A DNA stretch of 64,000 nt, taken from Artemisia argyi. Its lineage: Eukaryota; Streptophyta; Magnoliopsida; Asterales; Asteraceae. The notes under the pieces were generated by a model, which ran no database searches, was not told the origin of the DNA, and saw nothing but the letters and a program-made list of their open reading frames with translations. Position numbers and translations under genes: made by a program. The stretch is from NCBI GenBank assembly GCA_030686995.1, contig JARVZY010002410.1, positions 186,001 to 250,000 on the forward strand, read 5' to 3'. This document shows positions 1 through 11,795 of the stretch, one piece after another; positions within the stretch are counted from its first letter, which is position 1, and each line of letters starts with the position of its first letter.

Positions 1-2179
1 ATTATACATACATATAACAGAATGACCATATGCACCATAATCATTATAACAGAAGGGAACGCCGTAGATCAATCACACGTGCACAGAAAGTGTCACACCA
101 TTGGTGCCTCAATGACATGGCCATGGCACCTCCATGGCTAGATAATACTTTGGGCAATGGGTCAATTCAAATGGATCAAAACCAAAGGGATCATATCAAT
201 GGTTCACTCAAGGGGTTCATATCAAAAGTTCATATCAAAGTAAATGAATCAAAGTCAATGAATACGAATCATAAGAAACGAGTAATCAAACAAACGAACT
301 AACCGATAACGATGTAAATAGACATGAGTATCCAGAATATCCGTACCAATACGAAATGCAAATGAAGTAATGTTTAAAAGTAAGACTGAATATCTGTACC
401 TTAAATGCAATGAAAGGAAAGCAAATGAATGAACAAAAGGAACAACGTTACGTCCTCTCCAACGAATCTACACGAGTTCGATTTCATACAATACTTATTA
501 GTTAATCCGATTACTCGTTTTAGGGTTTCATTCTATTTTGTAAGTTTCCACATTGGTAAACTTAGGGTTTAACGATATTATTAATGTCTATTTAGGTTAT
601 AATCATTAATGATTAGGTCTAGGGTTAACAAAAACACATCAGATTGTATTAATTCACAAAGAACTAAGTTTCTTAACAAATTTCTGATTTTAGTATACTT
701 TTACCTTCACTTAATGAATTTTCAAACAATAACAGAAATCAAAATAAAGATTCACAAAAATTCTCCCAGAAGCTTTAATGTCTTAAGAGTCTACTTGAAT
801 TTTCCCAGAATTTATTACCACGTGTAAATACCATTTCAAAAATCGTCTTCCCAAACTTACCCAGAAAATTAACTGCACATATATGCAGAAAGTTTGTATT
901 TGGTTAACCAATTTTGACACTTCAAAAAAATCCACAAAAATTACAGAGAGTCACATACATCCTATATTTAACCTCTGTAAAAGGAGAGATTCTAAATCTT
1001 TACTGTTTGAAAAAGAAAAATCAAAAACACCAACTGAATTTTCAAACTCGATTTCTCAGCTTTGACACTTAATCTCCCAAAAATCAAAAGACCATCCTCC
1101 CGACCTCCAATGGATATAAAACTTAATATCCAAAGAGTAAACATCCCAAAATAAGTTTTAGAATCAAGATTCACATAAAAACACGTTGGTATTATCAATA
1201 TAGACCCCGTTCAATTGACCCAAAGTTCTGGACAGCTTACCCTTGTGACAGGAAATAACTCCTTAACCCCTTATAAACCCGAATCGACCTCTAATTAATT
1301 TCTAGGGTTTTCTCAATTTTAGTAGCTCATAATTAAGGTCTGATTAATGACCAAGTACTGAATTTTAATGTCAATTAGGGCTAGCACAAAAACACCAAAA
1401 CAGCCCAATAATTACACGACCAACGACCAAACAGTTCACAAAGGGTGCAACATTTTATGATTTCATGTGATCACTTTTTAACATGTAATTCGTATAGTAA
1501 GATCATAACATATTCAAATAGGTTTAGGTGTTTCATAGATGTTTATGTATATTCAGATTATAATGACTACTTGTGTCGAATAGAAAAGAAAGACAAGGAC
1601 GATTGGTACCTTTGATTAACCGAACAAGAACAGAAAATTATCCCACAAATCAGACCCTATCACCCCACGAATACAGCAACCACAACAACACCTTAATGAT
1701 TACGAATACCCCTATTAACACCTTCGAACCTTGGTTCTTGATAGAGAATAATAGCAGCAGCCTTATGTATGTGTGTTTGTTTGTGTGAGTCGTATGGTAG
1801 AGGGAAGGAAGAACACCAAACTGTATAATATAATTAAGAGGAGCGTGTGAAATATTTAGGAAGGTATCAATTATCCTTTAATTTGAGGTTAAATGACAAT
1901 CATGGGTTCGGTTATAATCTCAATAAGTGTGGCCGAGTTTCATGGGAGAATTGAAGGGAAATTCGGAATTCATAATGCTTAAACGTGTCGTAATGCTAGG
2001 TTTTAGGAATCTTTATTATTTGTACCAAATCCATTTTATTTAGTAAAGACTTAGGTTACTAGTTTAGATTTAATTATAACATAAAATAAAGTATAATATT
2101 TAATTTAGAATATCATAAAGTTTAAATAAAAATTCAAAATTATACGTACTTTTAAGTTTACGAATTTGAGGGTTTTACA
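1..2179. mobile_element. Partial LTR of a probable Gypsy element, cut by the window edge
   Basis: The stretch ends in GGGTTTTACA, so the opposite strand would open with TGTAAAACCC, a terminus of the TG...CA type. Directly after it the Copia integrase reading frame starts (T-C-A-S-Y-L-A-S). I see no coding segment with a recognisable domain; the sequence is AT-rich and resembles LTR or intergenic DNA. The expected right TSD would be CTTGT at 2180-2184, but the left copy lies outside the window. Whether this is a solo LTR or the end of a full element cannot be decided. Confidence 0.4.
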
Positions 2180-2897
2180 CTTGTGCATCCTATTTAGCAT
2201 CTCAGGGTATTGAGCATCAAACCACTTGTGTTGATAGACCTCAACAGAATGGTAGGGTTGAAAGGAAACATATACACATTTTGGAAATGGCTAGGTCACT
2301 TAGATTTCAAGCTAGTCTTCCATTGAAGTTTTGGGGAGATTGTGTTACTACTAATACTACATTTCTTATCAATAGATTTCCTTCCCCTGTTCTGAAAAAT
2401 AAAACTCTTTATGAGATGTTGTTAAAGAAGGTGCCAGACTATTCTTACTTAAAGGTCTTTGGTTGTTTTGCTGTTGCAACCAACCCCTCTAGAGTACCAG
2501 ATAAGTTTGCACCAAAAGGAGTTCCATTTCTTGGGTTATCCTGCTCATCAAAAAGGTTACAAATTATACAATCTGCTTAGTCACACTTGTTTTGTGAGCA
2601 GAGATGTGCAGTTTCATGAGCACATCTTCCCTTTTGCTGAGTCTTGTTCTTCACAGTTCTTTCACCCTATGCATGTTCAAATGCCAAACTCTAAGTTTGC
2701 ATTTGAGGAACCTGTGAATGTTATCCCAACTGTGAATGCTCAAATGCCAATTGTGATTGATACACCAGTTGAGAATGTTTCTCAAGCTGAGTCTACAAGT
2801 GTAACTCAAGCTGAGTCTACAAGTGTACCAAGTTCAGATCATGCTTCCTCTTATTTTTCTACCCAACAACCTAGAAAATCTACTAAAAAAACAAAAC
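2180..2897 (+). pseudogene. Copia (level 0) integrase C-terminal half and linker, fragment
   Basis: The reading frame contains the end of a Ty1/Copia integrase core: a Q-Q-N-G-R-V-E-R-K-H block with the catalytic glutamate, then the A-R-S-L...L-P-L-K-F-W-G-D and V-F-G-C motifs typical of Copia pol. A frameshift near 2535 moves the frame to one continuing with Y-K-L-Y-N-L...V-S-R-D-V-Q-F-H-E, the usual region between integrase and reverse transcriptase, followed by a serine-rich linker. The linker is cut at 2897 by the level-1 Gypsy element. The same polyprotein resumes at 53477. The gag, protease and integrase N-terminus are missing to the left. Confidence 0.85.
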
Positions 2898-4317
2898 TGA
2901 TGAGGCGAAAAATGATCCGTTTTTAGGGGGTCATTTAAGCCGAAATTGGAATTTATTTGATCAAATATTGCCCTAAATCGTTCCTTTTTGTGATTTTAGG
3001 TACTTTGGGAGTGAATTCTGGAAAAGGAAGCAGTTTTGGACGTTTTGGAGCATAAAAGTGAAGAAAACGGCAAAGTCTTAATTTTCCTTGCTGGGAACAG
3101 TAGATGACGGCGTCAAGAAGGAAAAGATGACGGCGTCAGGAGCAAATTGGATGACGGCCCAGAGAAAACGTGACGGCATCAGAAGTAGGGCGTCAAGAGT
3201 AAATATGGTGACGGCCTGAAGCAAGATTACACATGACGGCGTCAAATACAGATCTAGGCAGTCCGAGAACTTTATTGGCGGCGAGATGACGGCGTCAGAA
3301 TTTTCCTCTTGACGCCGTCACCACGTGAAATCTATAAATACTTTTCTAATTTTCATTCATAAGGGAGGAACTTCTGTGGAGAAGTCTAGGCCGAACCTAA
3401 TAAACCCTAGTTCGTTTGTAACAGTATTTTCAAGGGTTTTCACCCCTTGAAACCCTTCATGTTCAATTAAGATAAGTTTTCTTTCAATTCATTCAATATG
3501 TCTATGTGTTGTTTGAATATATCTTATGCTTGTCTTGATTTTAACATGCTAGGCTAGATCTTTTGTGTGTTTGCTTAGATGTAATGAAACCTAGATGTTG
3601 ATTATAGGTTGATTTCTTGTTTATAGTTGTAATGGATGAATGATTTCAATGTTAGGCTTAAGAAAACTGGTAGATCTCCATTGTGTAACTTGCTTGAACG
3701 TCTTAAGAAACATGAACCGATGTGTACTAGGTTTTTATGGTTGTATTTAATGCATGAGCGAATTCTAGTGATCCCATGTTAGGAGCTTCTTGCAGGCTCG
3801 ACATAGGAGTGAAGTAGGAGCTTATAGAATTGGGGAAGTAAGTACGCTACGCCATGATTGGTATTAAGGAATATAACCCGTCATCCACGCAACTGTAACA
3901 AGTAATTAACCTGTAAAAGATATCTAGGGAGTAGTGAAATCTAAGTAAACACAATTCTCCCATATATTGTTCACACCACTAGTTTAATTTAGTTTATTTT
4001 CATTTTTGTTATTTTATTTTGATTTCATCTTAGATATTGGGATAGTTGACTAGCAACTAATTCTGCCCACTCTTCCAAAACCGAGATTTTTAATTGCTTT
4101 TATAAAATATAAAAAAATACAAAAAGAATCATCCCTCACCTCTAGACCTAGTTCTTAGGTTTTCTAATCCTAGCGACACTATTCCTGAGTTGAACGATCA
4201 ATCCCCCGGTACTTGTCACTATACTATACTACAACGATCAGGTACACTGCCTGGTGGGGGTTGTAAGCTTCTCGAGATCCCTCGAGAGGTAAAGCCTGGT
4301 GCAATTCCCACGCATCA
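2898..4317 (+). repeat. 5' LTR of the level-1 Gypsy element
   Basis: This 1,420-bp LTR runs TGATGAGGC...GCATCA and matches 52050-53471 over its full length with a few percent difference by eye. Its U3 holds a TGACGG palindrome array, a CACGTG G-box and a TATA box. The ORF at 4190-4378 lies inside the LTR and looks non-coding. Confidence 0.93.
3105..3340 (+). promoter_or_regulatory. U3 enhancer-like TGACGGCGTCA array, G-box and TATA box
   Basis: About nine full or partial copies of TGACGGCGTCA lie between 3105 and 3319, some reduced to TGACGGCC or GGCGTCA. They are followed by CACGTG at 3322-3327 and CTATAAATA at 3332-3340. TGACG is the core bound by TGA-type bZIP factors and CACGTG is a G-box, so a bZIP-responsive promoter is plausible but untested. 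In the 3' LTR the G-box and TATA box each have one substitution. Confidence 0.6.
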
Positions 4318-4323
4318 AGTTTT

Positions 4324-4341
4324 TGGCGCCGCAGCTCGGGG
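4324..4341 (+). other. Primer binding site, tRNA-Asp type (level-1 Gypsy)
   Basis: TGGCGCCGCAGCTCGGGG starts six bases after the LTR end. It resembles the TGGCGCCG...CGGGG sites of Athila/Tat Gypsy elements that are primed by tRNA-Asp, with a few mismatches in the middle. Confidence 0.75.
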
Positions 4342-4487
4342 AATAGTTATTGTCTATGTTAGAATTTCTTTTTATTAGATCAACTTGCTAGATTCCTTTC
4401 TAGTAAGATTTTATTTTTATTTTTAGGTTTTCATTAGTCTATCTTATTTCTTCGTGTTTTTGTTCGTAATCTTTACCATCCGACATC

Positions 4488-6628
4488 ATGGAAGGTGGTA
4501 ACATCTTTGAACCCATCAACCCACCACAACAAGACCACCCACAAAACCCACCACTAGCTAACCAACCTCTTAGGCCCCGAACCCTAGGAGAGTACTCCCG
4601 ACCTAGCCACCAAGGCTATCGAAACACCATTGAGCTCACCCAAGGAGCCAATGTGTCTCCTTTGCGATCCGACACCATCCGGTTGGTGCAAAGCGGATGT
4701 GCATTCCATGGACTTCGTTCCGAAGATCCAAATCAACATCTCAAGGACTTCCTTAAAATCGTAGATTCTATAGACCTTGATGTTGCAACTAGAGAGACGA
4801 CCCGATTACGCCTATTCCAATTCTCTCTACGTGATCAAGCTAGTCAATGGCTTGAACGTTTACCCGCGGGATCCATCACCTCATGGGATGATCTCACCAC
4901 TCGTTTCCTTGCTCAATTTTTCCCACCGGGGAGAACTACCAAGCTTAGAAATGATATCTTGATGTTCCAACAACGTCAAGGTGAAACTCTATATGAAGCA
5001 TGGACTTGTTTCAAGGACTTACTCCAAAAAGTCACTCATCATGGCATAGATCGTTGGCTCCAAGTCCAAATCTTCTATGACCACATCGATCTCTCCACAA
5101 GGCGAACCATTGACCAATTGGCCGGTGGCAAGCTACGTGATCTAAGTGCGGAAGAATCATGGGAACTCATAGAAGATCTTGCTCTCTATGACAACGAAAG
5201 TTGGAATGATCCCCGTGATTTGAACAAAACGGTCAAGGCAATATCTTTGTCTTCAAACAATTCTAGCACTCCCGACCGTAGGATCATGGAACTTGAGGAC
5301 CAAGTCAAGTTTCTCATGAAATCTTACAAAGCTCCTAAGCCTTCAAGCCAAGTGAACAAAATCACTTCTTCATACGAATTATGTAGTGGTCCCATGACAC
5401 TCGTGATTGTGTGGAACTCCCCGGAACAGCTTTTACGGACTACGCATCCTCACGTACCGACGAAGCGGGAGATAAGTGGTACACTTTCAAACCCGAGCCA
5501 AACCCTTACGGTGATTCCTACAACCCTTCTTGGAAAAATCACCCAAACCTTAGGTGGAAGCAAAATCAAAACAATTCTTCCAATTCGCCTAATCGTTACC
5601 AACCAAACGGTCCACCCTCCAACCGTACTTTCAACAACAATCCTTCTAACAACTATGGTAGTACCAACAATCTTGAAGGATTGATGTCCAAATTTATGGC
5701 ATCTCAAGAAGATCGCATAGCTAAGTTTGAAACCGAATTCAATCAACAACAAACGGAGATGACCAATAAGATTGAAAACTTGTTGAAAGCCCTCAACAAC
5801 CAAGCGCTAACTACACCTAGGAAGGACACTAGGGAGGCCAATAGCGGAATCCAAACTAAGGATCCCTCGTCATCCAAACACATCCACTTTGTCAATGTTG
5901 TCACCGTTAAACCAATTGATAAGGAGATAGAAGAAAGTGACAAGGATGAAGTTGGAGTAGACACCGAGACTAGGGATGAAATTAAGGAAGTTGAGGTTGA
6001 TAAGGGAGAGAAGTTAGAGGAAGTAGAAAACATAGAAGAGTACTTTGATAAGTTGCCCACCAAGGAAGAACGGGAATATCATAAAGATTTATTCAATGAT
6101 CCCGAGACACCATATATCCTTGGTTCACCCCTTATTAAAATAGGAGATCCCTCTAACATCAACTTACCATGCAACATTGGGCATATGCATGTATGGAAAG
6201 CTTATATCGATCCTAGGTCTCCTATAAACATCATGACTAGGACTTATTATAATTGGGTAATGAAGAAACAACTTGGTTATAGGATGATGCCCAACAAGAA
6301 TTTGATAAGTAATTTTGTAGGTAGAGTGAAAGGATTGCATGTGATTGTCGGAAATTTCACTTATGAGACCGATTTTATGATAGTAGAGGATACTCGTCCG
6401 GTGATAGATGCTTGCCTAAGTCAAGTAGTGTTCGGAAAATCATTCGTTGAGGCCACTAAGATGAGTTATGATCCGACTCTAAGGATAGTTAGGTTCAAGG
6501 AAGAGAATGATGAGACCGCCTACCAAATGCCCTATAAGATTGAACAATACCGTCTCCTATCGAACGTAGAAAAAGAACACAAACAAGCGGTTACTATAGG
6601 AATGATGAGGATAGACGTAGAGGAGTAG
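4488..6628 (+). pseudogene. Gypsy gag-protease polyprotein, frameshifted
   Basis: The reading frame opens at 4488 (M-E-G-G-N-I-F-E-P) and contains a retrotransposon gag domain at about residues 60-230 (L-K-D-F-L-K...A-S-Q-W-L-E-R-L-P...F-L-A-Q-F-F-P-P). A single-base frameshift near 5390 falls inside a Cys-rich G-P-H-D-T-R-D-C knuckle. The frame from 5411 continues through an asparagine-rich linker, a Lys/Glu-rich stretch and a retropepsin-like domain (about 6115-6500). The expected catalytic Asp-x-Gly reads D-P-R-S-P, so the protease looks inactive. The frame stops at 6626-6628 with no reverse transcriptase after it. I recall similar proteins in Asteraceae databases under misleading names. 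No host function is implied. Confidence 0.8.
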
Positions 6629-6806
6629 AGTATGTGATGAATAGGATGCTTGGTTTCTACAAAGAATGCTTGCAACTAGGTCCGGAATACAAAACTAACA
6701 TAGGAGATGACCTAGGGAGTGAAACCAACGATGAGGTCACGTAGTAACCCATGACCTTGAGTCTAGCTACAAGACTCGTAAATAAAGAAAAGCACTTCTT
6801 GGGAGG
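6629..6806 (+). other. Level-1 internal spacer up to the solo-LTR insertion
   Basis: Non-coding remainder of the level-1 element. It ends in a CTTGGGAGG sequence, and the GGAGG at 6802-6806 is repeated at 10995-10999 as the target duplication of the solo LTR. I see no other signal. Confidence 0.6.
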
Positions 6807-7814
6807 TGATTGAGCCCAAACGGTCAACCTAAATCGACCAGGTTAATGGTCAACTAAGTCAAACGTCTCAGACCAAATCTCCGCGGAAGTAAAGTGGTTT
6901 CCCCGGGTCGTTATGTCCCGATGAGGTGTGGATGGTATCAAAACGGGTTTGTGATCGGGTGAATTTGGACCGGAAAGGGTTTTAAGTGAGTTTGAATGAT
7001 TACACTAAGGAAATACGAATAAGAACGATTAAACACACTATATTAACAATAACGTGAAGCCTAGTTATCTTAAAACGTAATCTAAAAACTTAAAATCAGA
7101 ATTTGCTTATAAATAAGCAGAAAAATAAGCCAAACGGCTTAAATAGAAGCTATCACTTTATTTATGTTTTTGGTTTTTTCTTGTTTTACAAACTACTTTT
7201 AATAACGTAACCTAAATTTAAAAACGCAAAAGTTATTTAAATAAAACGCGAGTTAAAATTAAAATAAATGCGAGTGCGCGAAATAAAAAGTAAATTTTTA
7301 GCTACGCTAACCCTACGAACATAAAAATCATATTTTTACGGTCCTAATGATAAAAGAAAATTTTAGAAAAAAGAAAATATTTTTTTTGACTTTTTATTTA
7401 ATTATTTATTAATTAAAAACTATTTAAACTTATTTAAACTAATTTAAATATAATAAATACTAAATAAAAAGTAGAAATTGTAAAACTTATTCTATAAATT
7501 ACCTATTCTACCAGAAACTTAAAAAAAAATATAAAAACTCCTAAACACTTGAAAATAAGCAGTACAAATATTTATTTTTAACTTTTTTTAATTAAAACTA
7601 ATAAAACTAAAACTAAATATTTTAAATAGTAAATAAACAAAATAAAATCTGGAAAAATTATGATAAGTACTATGTAGGAGCAGGAAACTAGAAAAAACAA
7701 GAGGAGGGGGGAAGAGTACGGATAAGCAGTTGAATAAGCTGAAACAGCTTATTACAACCAAATGGTAAAATGAAGGTTAAAAGGGACTGGGTGCAAGGTA
7801 TAAACGAGAAAAGA

Positions 7815-7915
7815 CCCTAGGGCAGTTGGTATGTGTGTGGTGTGGTGAGCTGGGTGGCAAGGGTTCGAATCCCAGCAGTGCACTTGTTTTGCAATTTATT
7901 TTTTTTTTTCAATTT
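7815..7915 (+). other. tRNA-like internal Pol III promoter remnant inside the solo LTR
   Basis: An A-box-like GGGCAGTTGGT (7820-7830) is followed about 30 bases later by GGTTCGAATCC (7862-7872), matching the B-box of tRNA genes and SINEs, and then by a T-run from about 7900. No cloverleaf folds convincingly, because acceptor and anticodon arms are absent, so this is not a tRNA gene. It may be a SINE head or chance. The Athila LTR copies at 13664 and 24230 show no counterpart. Confidence 0.4.
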
Positions 7916-7979
7916 TTCTTTTACAAACTATTGATAAACATGAATTTAAGCATTTTTTGTAAAAACAAATTTTCTCAAA

Positions 7980-8700
7980 CTAACAAATAAGCTCTGTGAC
8001 AACTTATTCTCCCAACAGCTAATTAAGATAAGCTTAAATGAGATTTGGGTTGGAAACAAGCTACAACAAAAGCTATAATGTTACAACTAAGACTAAATTA
8101 AGCTAAAATCTACTATAACATACTGAGAATCAGCCAAATTACATAGAGAAGAACAATTGATCAAGCACAGTTAGCAAATAAGCAAATCCCAACCCACCAA
8201 ATAGCAAGCAAGCCTGCAGTTGACTTCAAAGGCAAATTTAGCTTATGAAATAAGCTGAAAGGCCCAATAAAAGGACTGAGGTGACAAGCTGGGTTGGTGG
8301 ACTTTCCAAAAAGTCCACAAGCTCAAGCTAGGACCCACTGACAAGCTCAAAAAGAGCTTATGAAGATGGTTGCTTATACTGAGTTGAATCAGCCTAGAAG
8401 GGCAAAATGGGGCAAGGTTCAAGCTTCAATCAAGCTATTCAAATAAGCTTGTAAGTCCAATGTGAGCTTTGCTCTAATTAGCTAGTACAACAAGCTCCCC
8501 ATAACACCAAATTACAAGCTATAAGCTTATAAGACAAGCTCAGAATGAGCTTGTGGATTTGATGGGTCAGCCTGACCCATATGGTGCAGGGCAACAGATG
8601 GCCAATGGGTCAACTTCAAGCCATGATTAAGCTACCCAGAAAAAATCCTAAAATTAAGCTACTAATGGATTCTGAAAGTTAAGCTATCCTATTCTAAGTT
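7980..8700. repeat. AAGCTTAT-type motif cluster in the solo LTR
   Basis: Short sequences centred on AGCT, mostly ATAAGCT, AAGCTTAT, ACAAGCT or TTAAGCT, occur every 20-40 bases. Examples are near 8025, 8240, 8320, 8420-8450 and 8515-8555. The same ATAAGC family recurs in the level-3 Athila LTRs at about 14584-14935 and 25135-25490. The sequence is palindromic when complete. Confidence 0.55.
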
Positions 8701-10339
8701 GTACAAATTTCAAGGCCTGACCCTAAACAGAAAAATCAAGAAAATTCACCCAAATTTTGGATTTCAGCAAGAACTTGACATTTGACTTTTTGAGATTTGC
8801 CATATTTTGACTTTGGTGGACTTTTGAGCTGATTATAATAACTAATTAAGATGTAAAAAGGTAAAATGAAGCTAAACTAATCTATTTTAACAATACTTAA
8901 GCTGATATTGATGATTAACAATCTTGAATTTCCAACAGTGAACACACAGGAAGATCTCAAATGTCTATTTGACTTTATTCTGAAAAGGCATTGGTTTAAG
9001 GGGCTGAACTAAGCTCAATTTACCTAAAGAAACATGTTTGAGCCAATCCCAACAACAAATAACTAATGCACAGTGGTGAAAACCACTGTGCCAAACACTC
9101 CTTTGTGAGTGACTACCTTGAGTTTTTCAAAGCATCCTGCTGAATTAGTCCATGAACTTAATACCTATTGACTCCTAATTATGTAATAAACATATTTAAG
9201 CATCCTAGCATCCATAGTAACAGAAGAAACTCTCAATTCATGAAAGAGCACCACCATGGCAGTAGGCTAGGCTAAAACATGAATCAAATCCTATCCTATA
9301 CATCAAACAGCTACCACTGACCCACTAATACTTATCAAATAATGAAATACAACAAGTAATAATCAAAAAATAAGCTGTAAACACAGGTATGAACTATTGT
9401 AACCTAAGATGTAGATGAGAACTCTTGAAAATGGAAAGAGGGTCTTACAAATTCATACCCCTAACTGAAATAGGGAGAACTCCAATCAAAACCTATCTTT
9501 AGATAGGTTAAACCATTCCAAAGCAACCATGATTCATCTGAATCAGACCATATCCCATTGTCCTGCTCATTTGACTTTCGTTGACCATGATCCCTTTGGA
9601 TGAATGACTGTTTTAATAGTTAACAAAAGCTTATGAAAGTTATATTGAGCTTGAATGAGCAACAAACAACTACATTTACCAGGATTTAAGCATTAAGATA
9701 TTTTTCAATTAAAAGAGGCAACTGTGAATATTTAAAAGACAACACTTGAATTAAAGCTTAAAGAAAGATTATTTTACATTAACTGAACTGATTACCCCTA
9801 CATTAAACCAAAAGTTACAACTGGAATTGAGATTACATTAAAGATATGTTAACTAAACTATATTACAACTACTAAAACTATTTTTTAACTAACTCCCCTC
9901 TCCTCTTTCTTTTCTTGATTTATATAGACTGAGGATAGTTCCCATGACTTTCCCACTCCTCTTCTCAGCCGTTGGATACCTCCAATTGATCACAGCCCTT
10001 GGTTTGGATTTTGGCGGGAAAGATGTTTTTATCCAATTGGGGCCTGATAGCTTGGCAGGTTGTAATTTTGGACTGAGGTTTTTGGTTGGAGGTGTAGGGT
10101 GTAGGGTTTGAGTGTAGCAGGGAGGGGTGCAGGAGTGACCAGGGAAGTGATGATGGTGTTTTGTGTTTATCAGGTCACGGGGAGGGAAAAATTGAGTGGG
10201 GGTGGTGTTGTTTGACCGTAGGGTTTGACTTGGGTGGGTTAATAAGGGTTAATTATTAGGGACTGGGCTGGATTTGGTGGTGGGTTGGATGGGGTAATAA
10301 AAGGGTGGTGTTGGGTTTTAAAATCAAAAAGGTCCATTT

Positions 10340-10830
10340 GGTTGTATTAGTTAAGAAAATTACAAGGACCATTTGTGTTACTTTCTGATTTTTCAGGGAC
10401 CATTCCTGCCAAGTTTCATAAATATTCTTAGGACCATTCTTGCCAAAATATAATTCCACAATGACCATAAATGATAAATTTCCAAAATTGAAACACCAGG
10501 GACCAAAATTGCCAAATTCCAAATTGCAGGGACCAATTTTGTAAATTTCTCAAAACTTTTATCCAAGGATCACATGTGATAAATTTCGAGTTTCTAAGGA
10601 CAAAAAATGACTTTTCATCCAAAAATTTCCCACCAGGGACCAATTCTGCCAATTTTTAAACTCCAGGGACTAAACTTGTAAATTTCCAAAACTTTTGAGA
10701 TTTTTCACCAAAGGACTAAATATGACTACTTATGATTTAAAAAGGACATTTGGTGATAATTTTCATGTTTTGAATGACCAGGGACTAGTTTTGACAATTT
10801 TTGAAAGTTGGGGGACTGAAACTGCCAATT
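10340..10830. repeat. Degenerate GGGACCAATTTTGCCA repeats
   Basis: Roughly ten imperfect copies of (A)GGGACCAnnnTTGCCAAnTTT, spaced 30-60 bases, fill this stretch. Equivalent arrays lie at 16735-17060 and 27286-27610 in the level-3 Athila LTRs. In element orientation they fall near the LTR start, in the U3 region. Confidence 0.65.
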
Positions 10831-10994
10831 TTGCAAACTTTGTACGTTTTTCATTTGTTTTTAAACATTTTGCATCTGAAACATATAAAACACACTTTTG
10901 GAATAATTTCTGTATTTTGATACGTTTTTGAGTGTTTTTGAATGTTTTGGCAGTTCAGATATGATAAAAATGATGAGTATTTACACACTTATCA

Positions 10995-11168
10995 GGAGGC
11001 AACCCATGTTTTGTATGATTTTTATTTTGTTTGATTGTTATTTGTTTCCGTATGCATGCTTTATTTTTATTGTTGGTAGATCATGTTTCAAACTAAAATG
11101 GTGAAAATACTTTATTTTGTTGTTTAGCTTAGTCTTAACTTCATCCAAGGGTATTTCGCAAAAGATAA
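10995..11168 (+). other. Level-1 Gypsy internal spacer between two insertions
   Basis: This continues the level-1 element after the GGAGG duplication (GGAGGCAACCC) and runs to GATAA, the target duplication of the level-2 Copia element. It is non-coding and T-rich. Confidence 0.7.
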
Positions 11169-11717
11169 TGTTGGGATATAAAATATCAAAGTACTTCTGG
11201 ATGTCAAAGTACTGCTGCATGAAGAAGAAAGTCAAAGTACTGCTGAAGGAAAAAGTCAAAGTACTGCTGTTATTGAAGAATGTTTAAAGTACTTCAAAGG
11301 AAACAAGGACTGATGTGCAATATTAGATAAGGATTAATGTGTAATATTGAACGAATATTCTAGAATTAGTTAGGGATAATAACTTGTCGTTCAAGGATTA
11401 TATGTTGTAAACCGACTTAAGGTTATCTATATAAAGAGCCTTAAGAGGTATTAGTCGATACAAGTTTTAGAGAAGTTCTCATAAGTTTTAGAGTCGATCA
11501 AAGTTGATAAATAGTTAGGGATTGTTAGTGAATCTGCGTAACAAAGCAGGTTCAAAGTTTGGTTAATATAAAAGTTCTTCTTAAGCTTTGTGTTAGTAGA
11601 TTCCGCATACTTTACAAGGTAAAACAGTGTTTCAATATTAATAGTGTTGAGTTTACTCAATATTGTTAAACCCTTACAAGCTACAAAGTAGTTTGGTTAG
11701 AGTATATCGATCCAACA
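11169..11717 (+). repeat. 5' LTR of the level-2 Copia element
   Basis: The 549-bp LTR has five AGTACT motifs in its first 125 bases (11190, 11208, 11236, 11260, 11288) and a TATA box downstream. The 3' LTR totals 517 bp. The 32-bp difference is one indel: a segment starting at about 11361 is absent near 37482. Confidence 0.92.
11428..11435 (+). promoter_or_regulatory. TATA box of the level-2 Copia LTR
   Basis: TATATAAA in the context TATCTATATAAAGAGCC, conserved in the 3' LTR copy near 37517. It lies about 135-240 bases after the AGTACT cluster, consistent with a U3 promoter. Confidence 0.65.
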
Positions 11718-11719
11718 AG

Positions 11720-11731
11720 TGGTATCAGAGC
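11720..11731 (+). other. Primer binding site, initiator tRNA-Met type (level-2 Copia)
   Basis: TGGTATCAGAGC begins two bases after the LTR end. This is the standard site of plant Copia elements complementary to initiator tRNA-Met. Confidence 0.9.
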
Positions 11732-11795
11732 TTATGTTGGAAACTCTGATTAAGAAGACAAACCTTTAAGCTGATTTCACTACAAACCCTTCAAG

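Larger units (their letters stand above)
6807..10994 (-). mobile_element. Athila-type solo LTR (level 2)
   Basis: This 4.19-kb segment begins TGATTGAGCC and ends CACTTATCA, with a perfect GGAGG duplication at 6802-6806 and 10995-10999. It lacks a primer site, polypurine tract or coding region, so it is a solo LTR left by recombination. It is a divergent relative of the level-3 Athila LTRs. Shared features are the opening (a cognate of the start at 13664, with the ATCGGGTGA block), the AATAAGC-rich part, the GGGACCAATTTTGCCA repeats and the end ATGATGAGTrTTTnnrCACTnATCA. The minus orientation follows from that comparison. Confidence 0.85.

Noticed and set aside
4190..4378. 62-codon ORF across the LTR end and primer site
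   Set aside because: Covers known non-coding LTR and PBS sequence.
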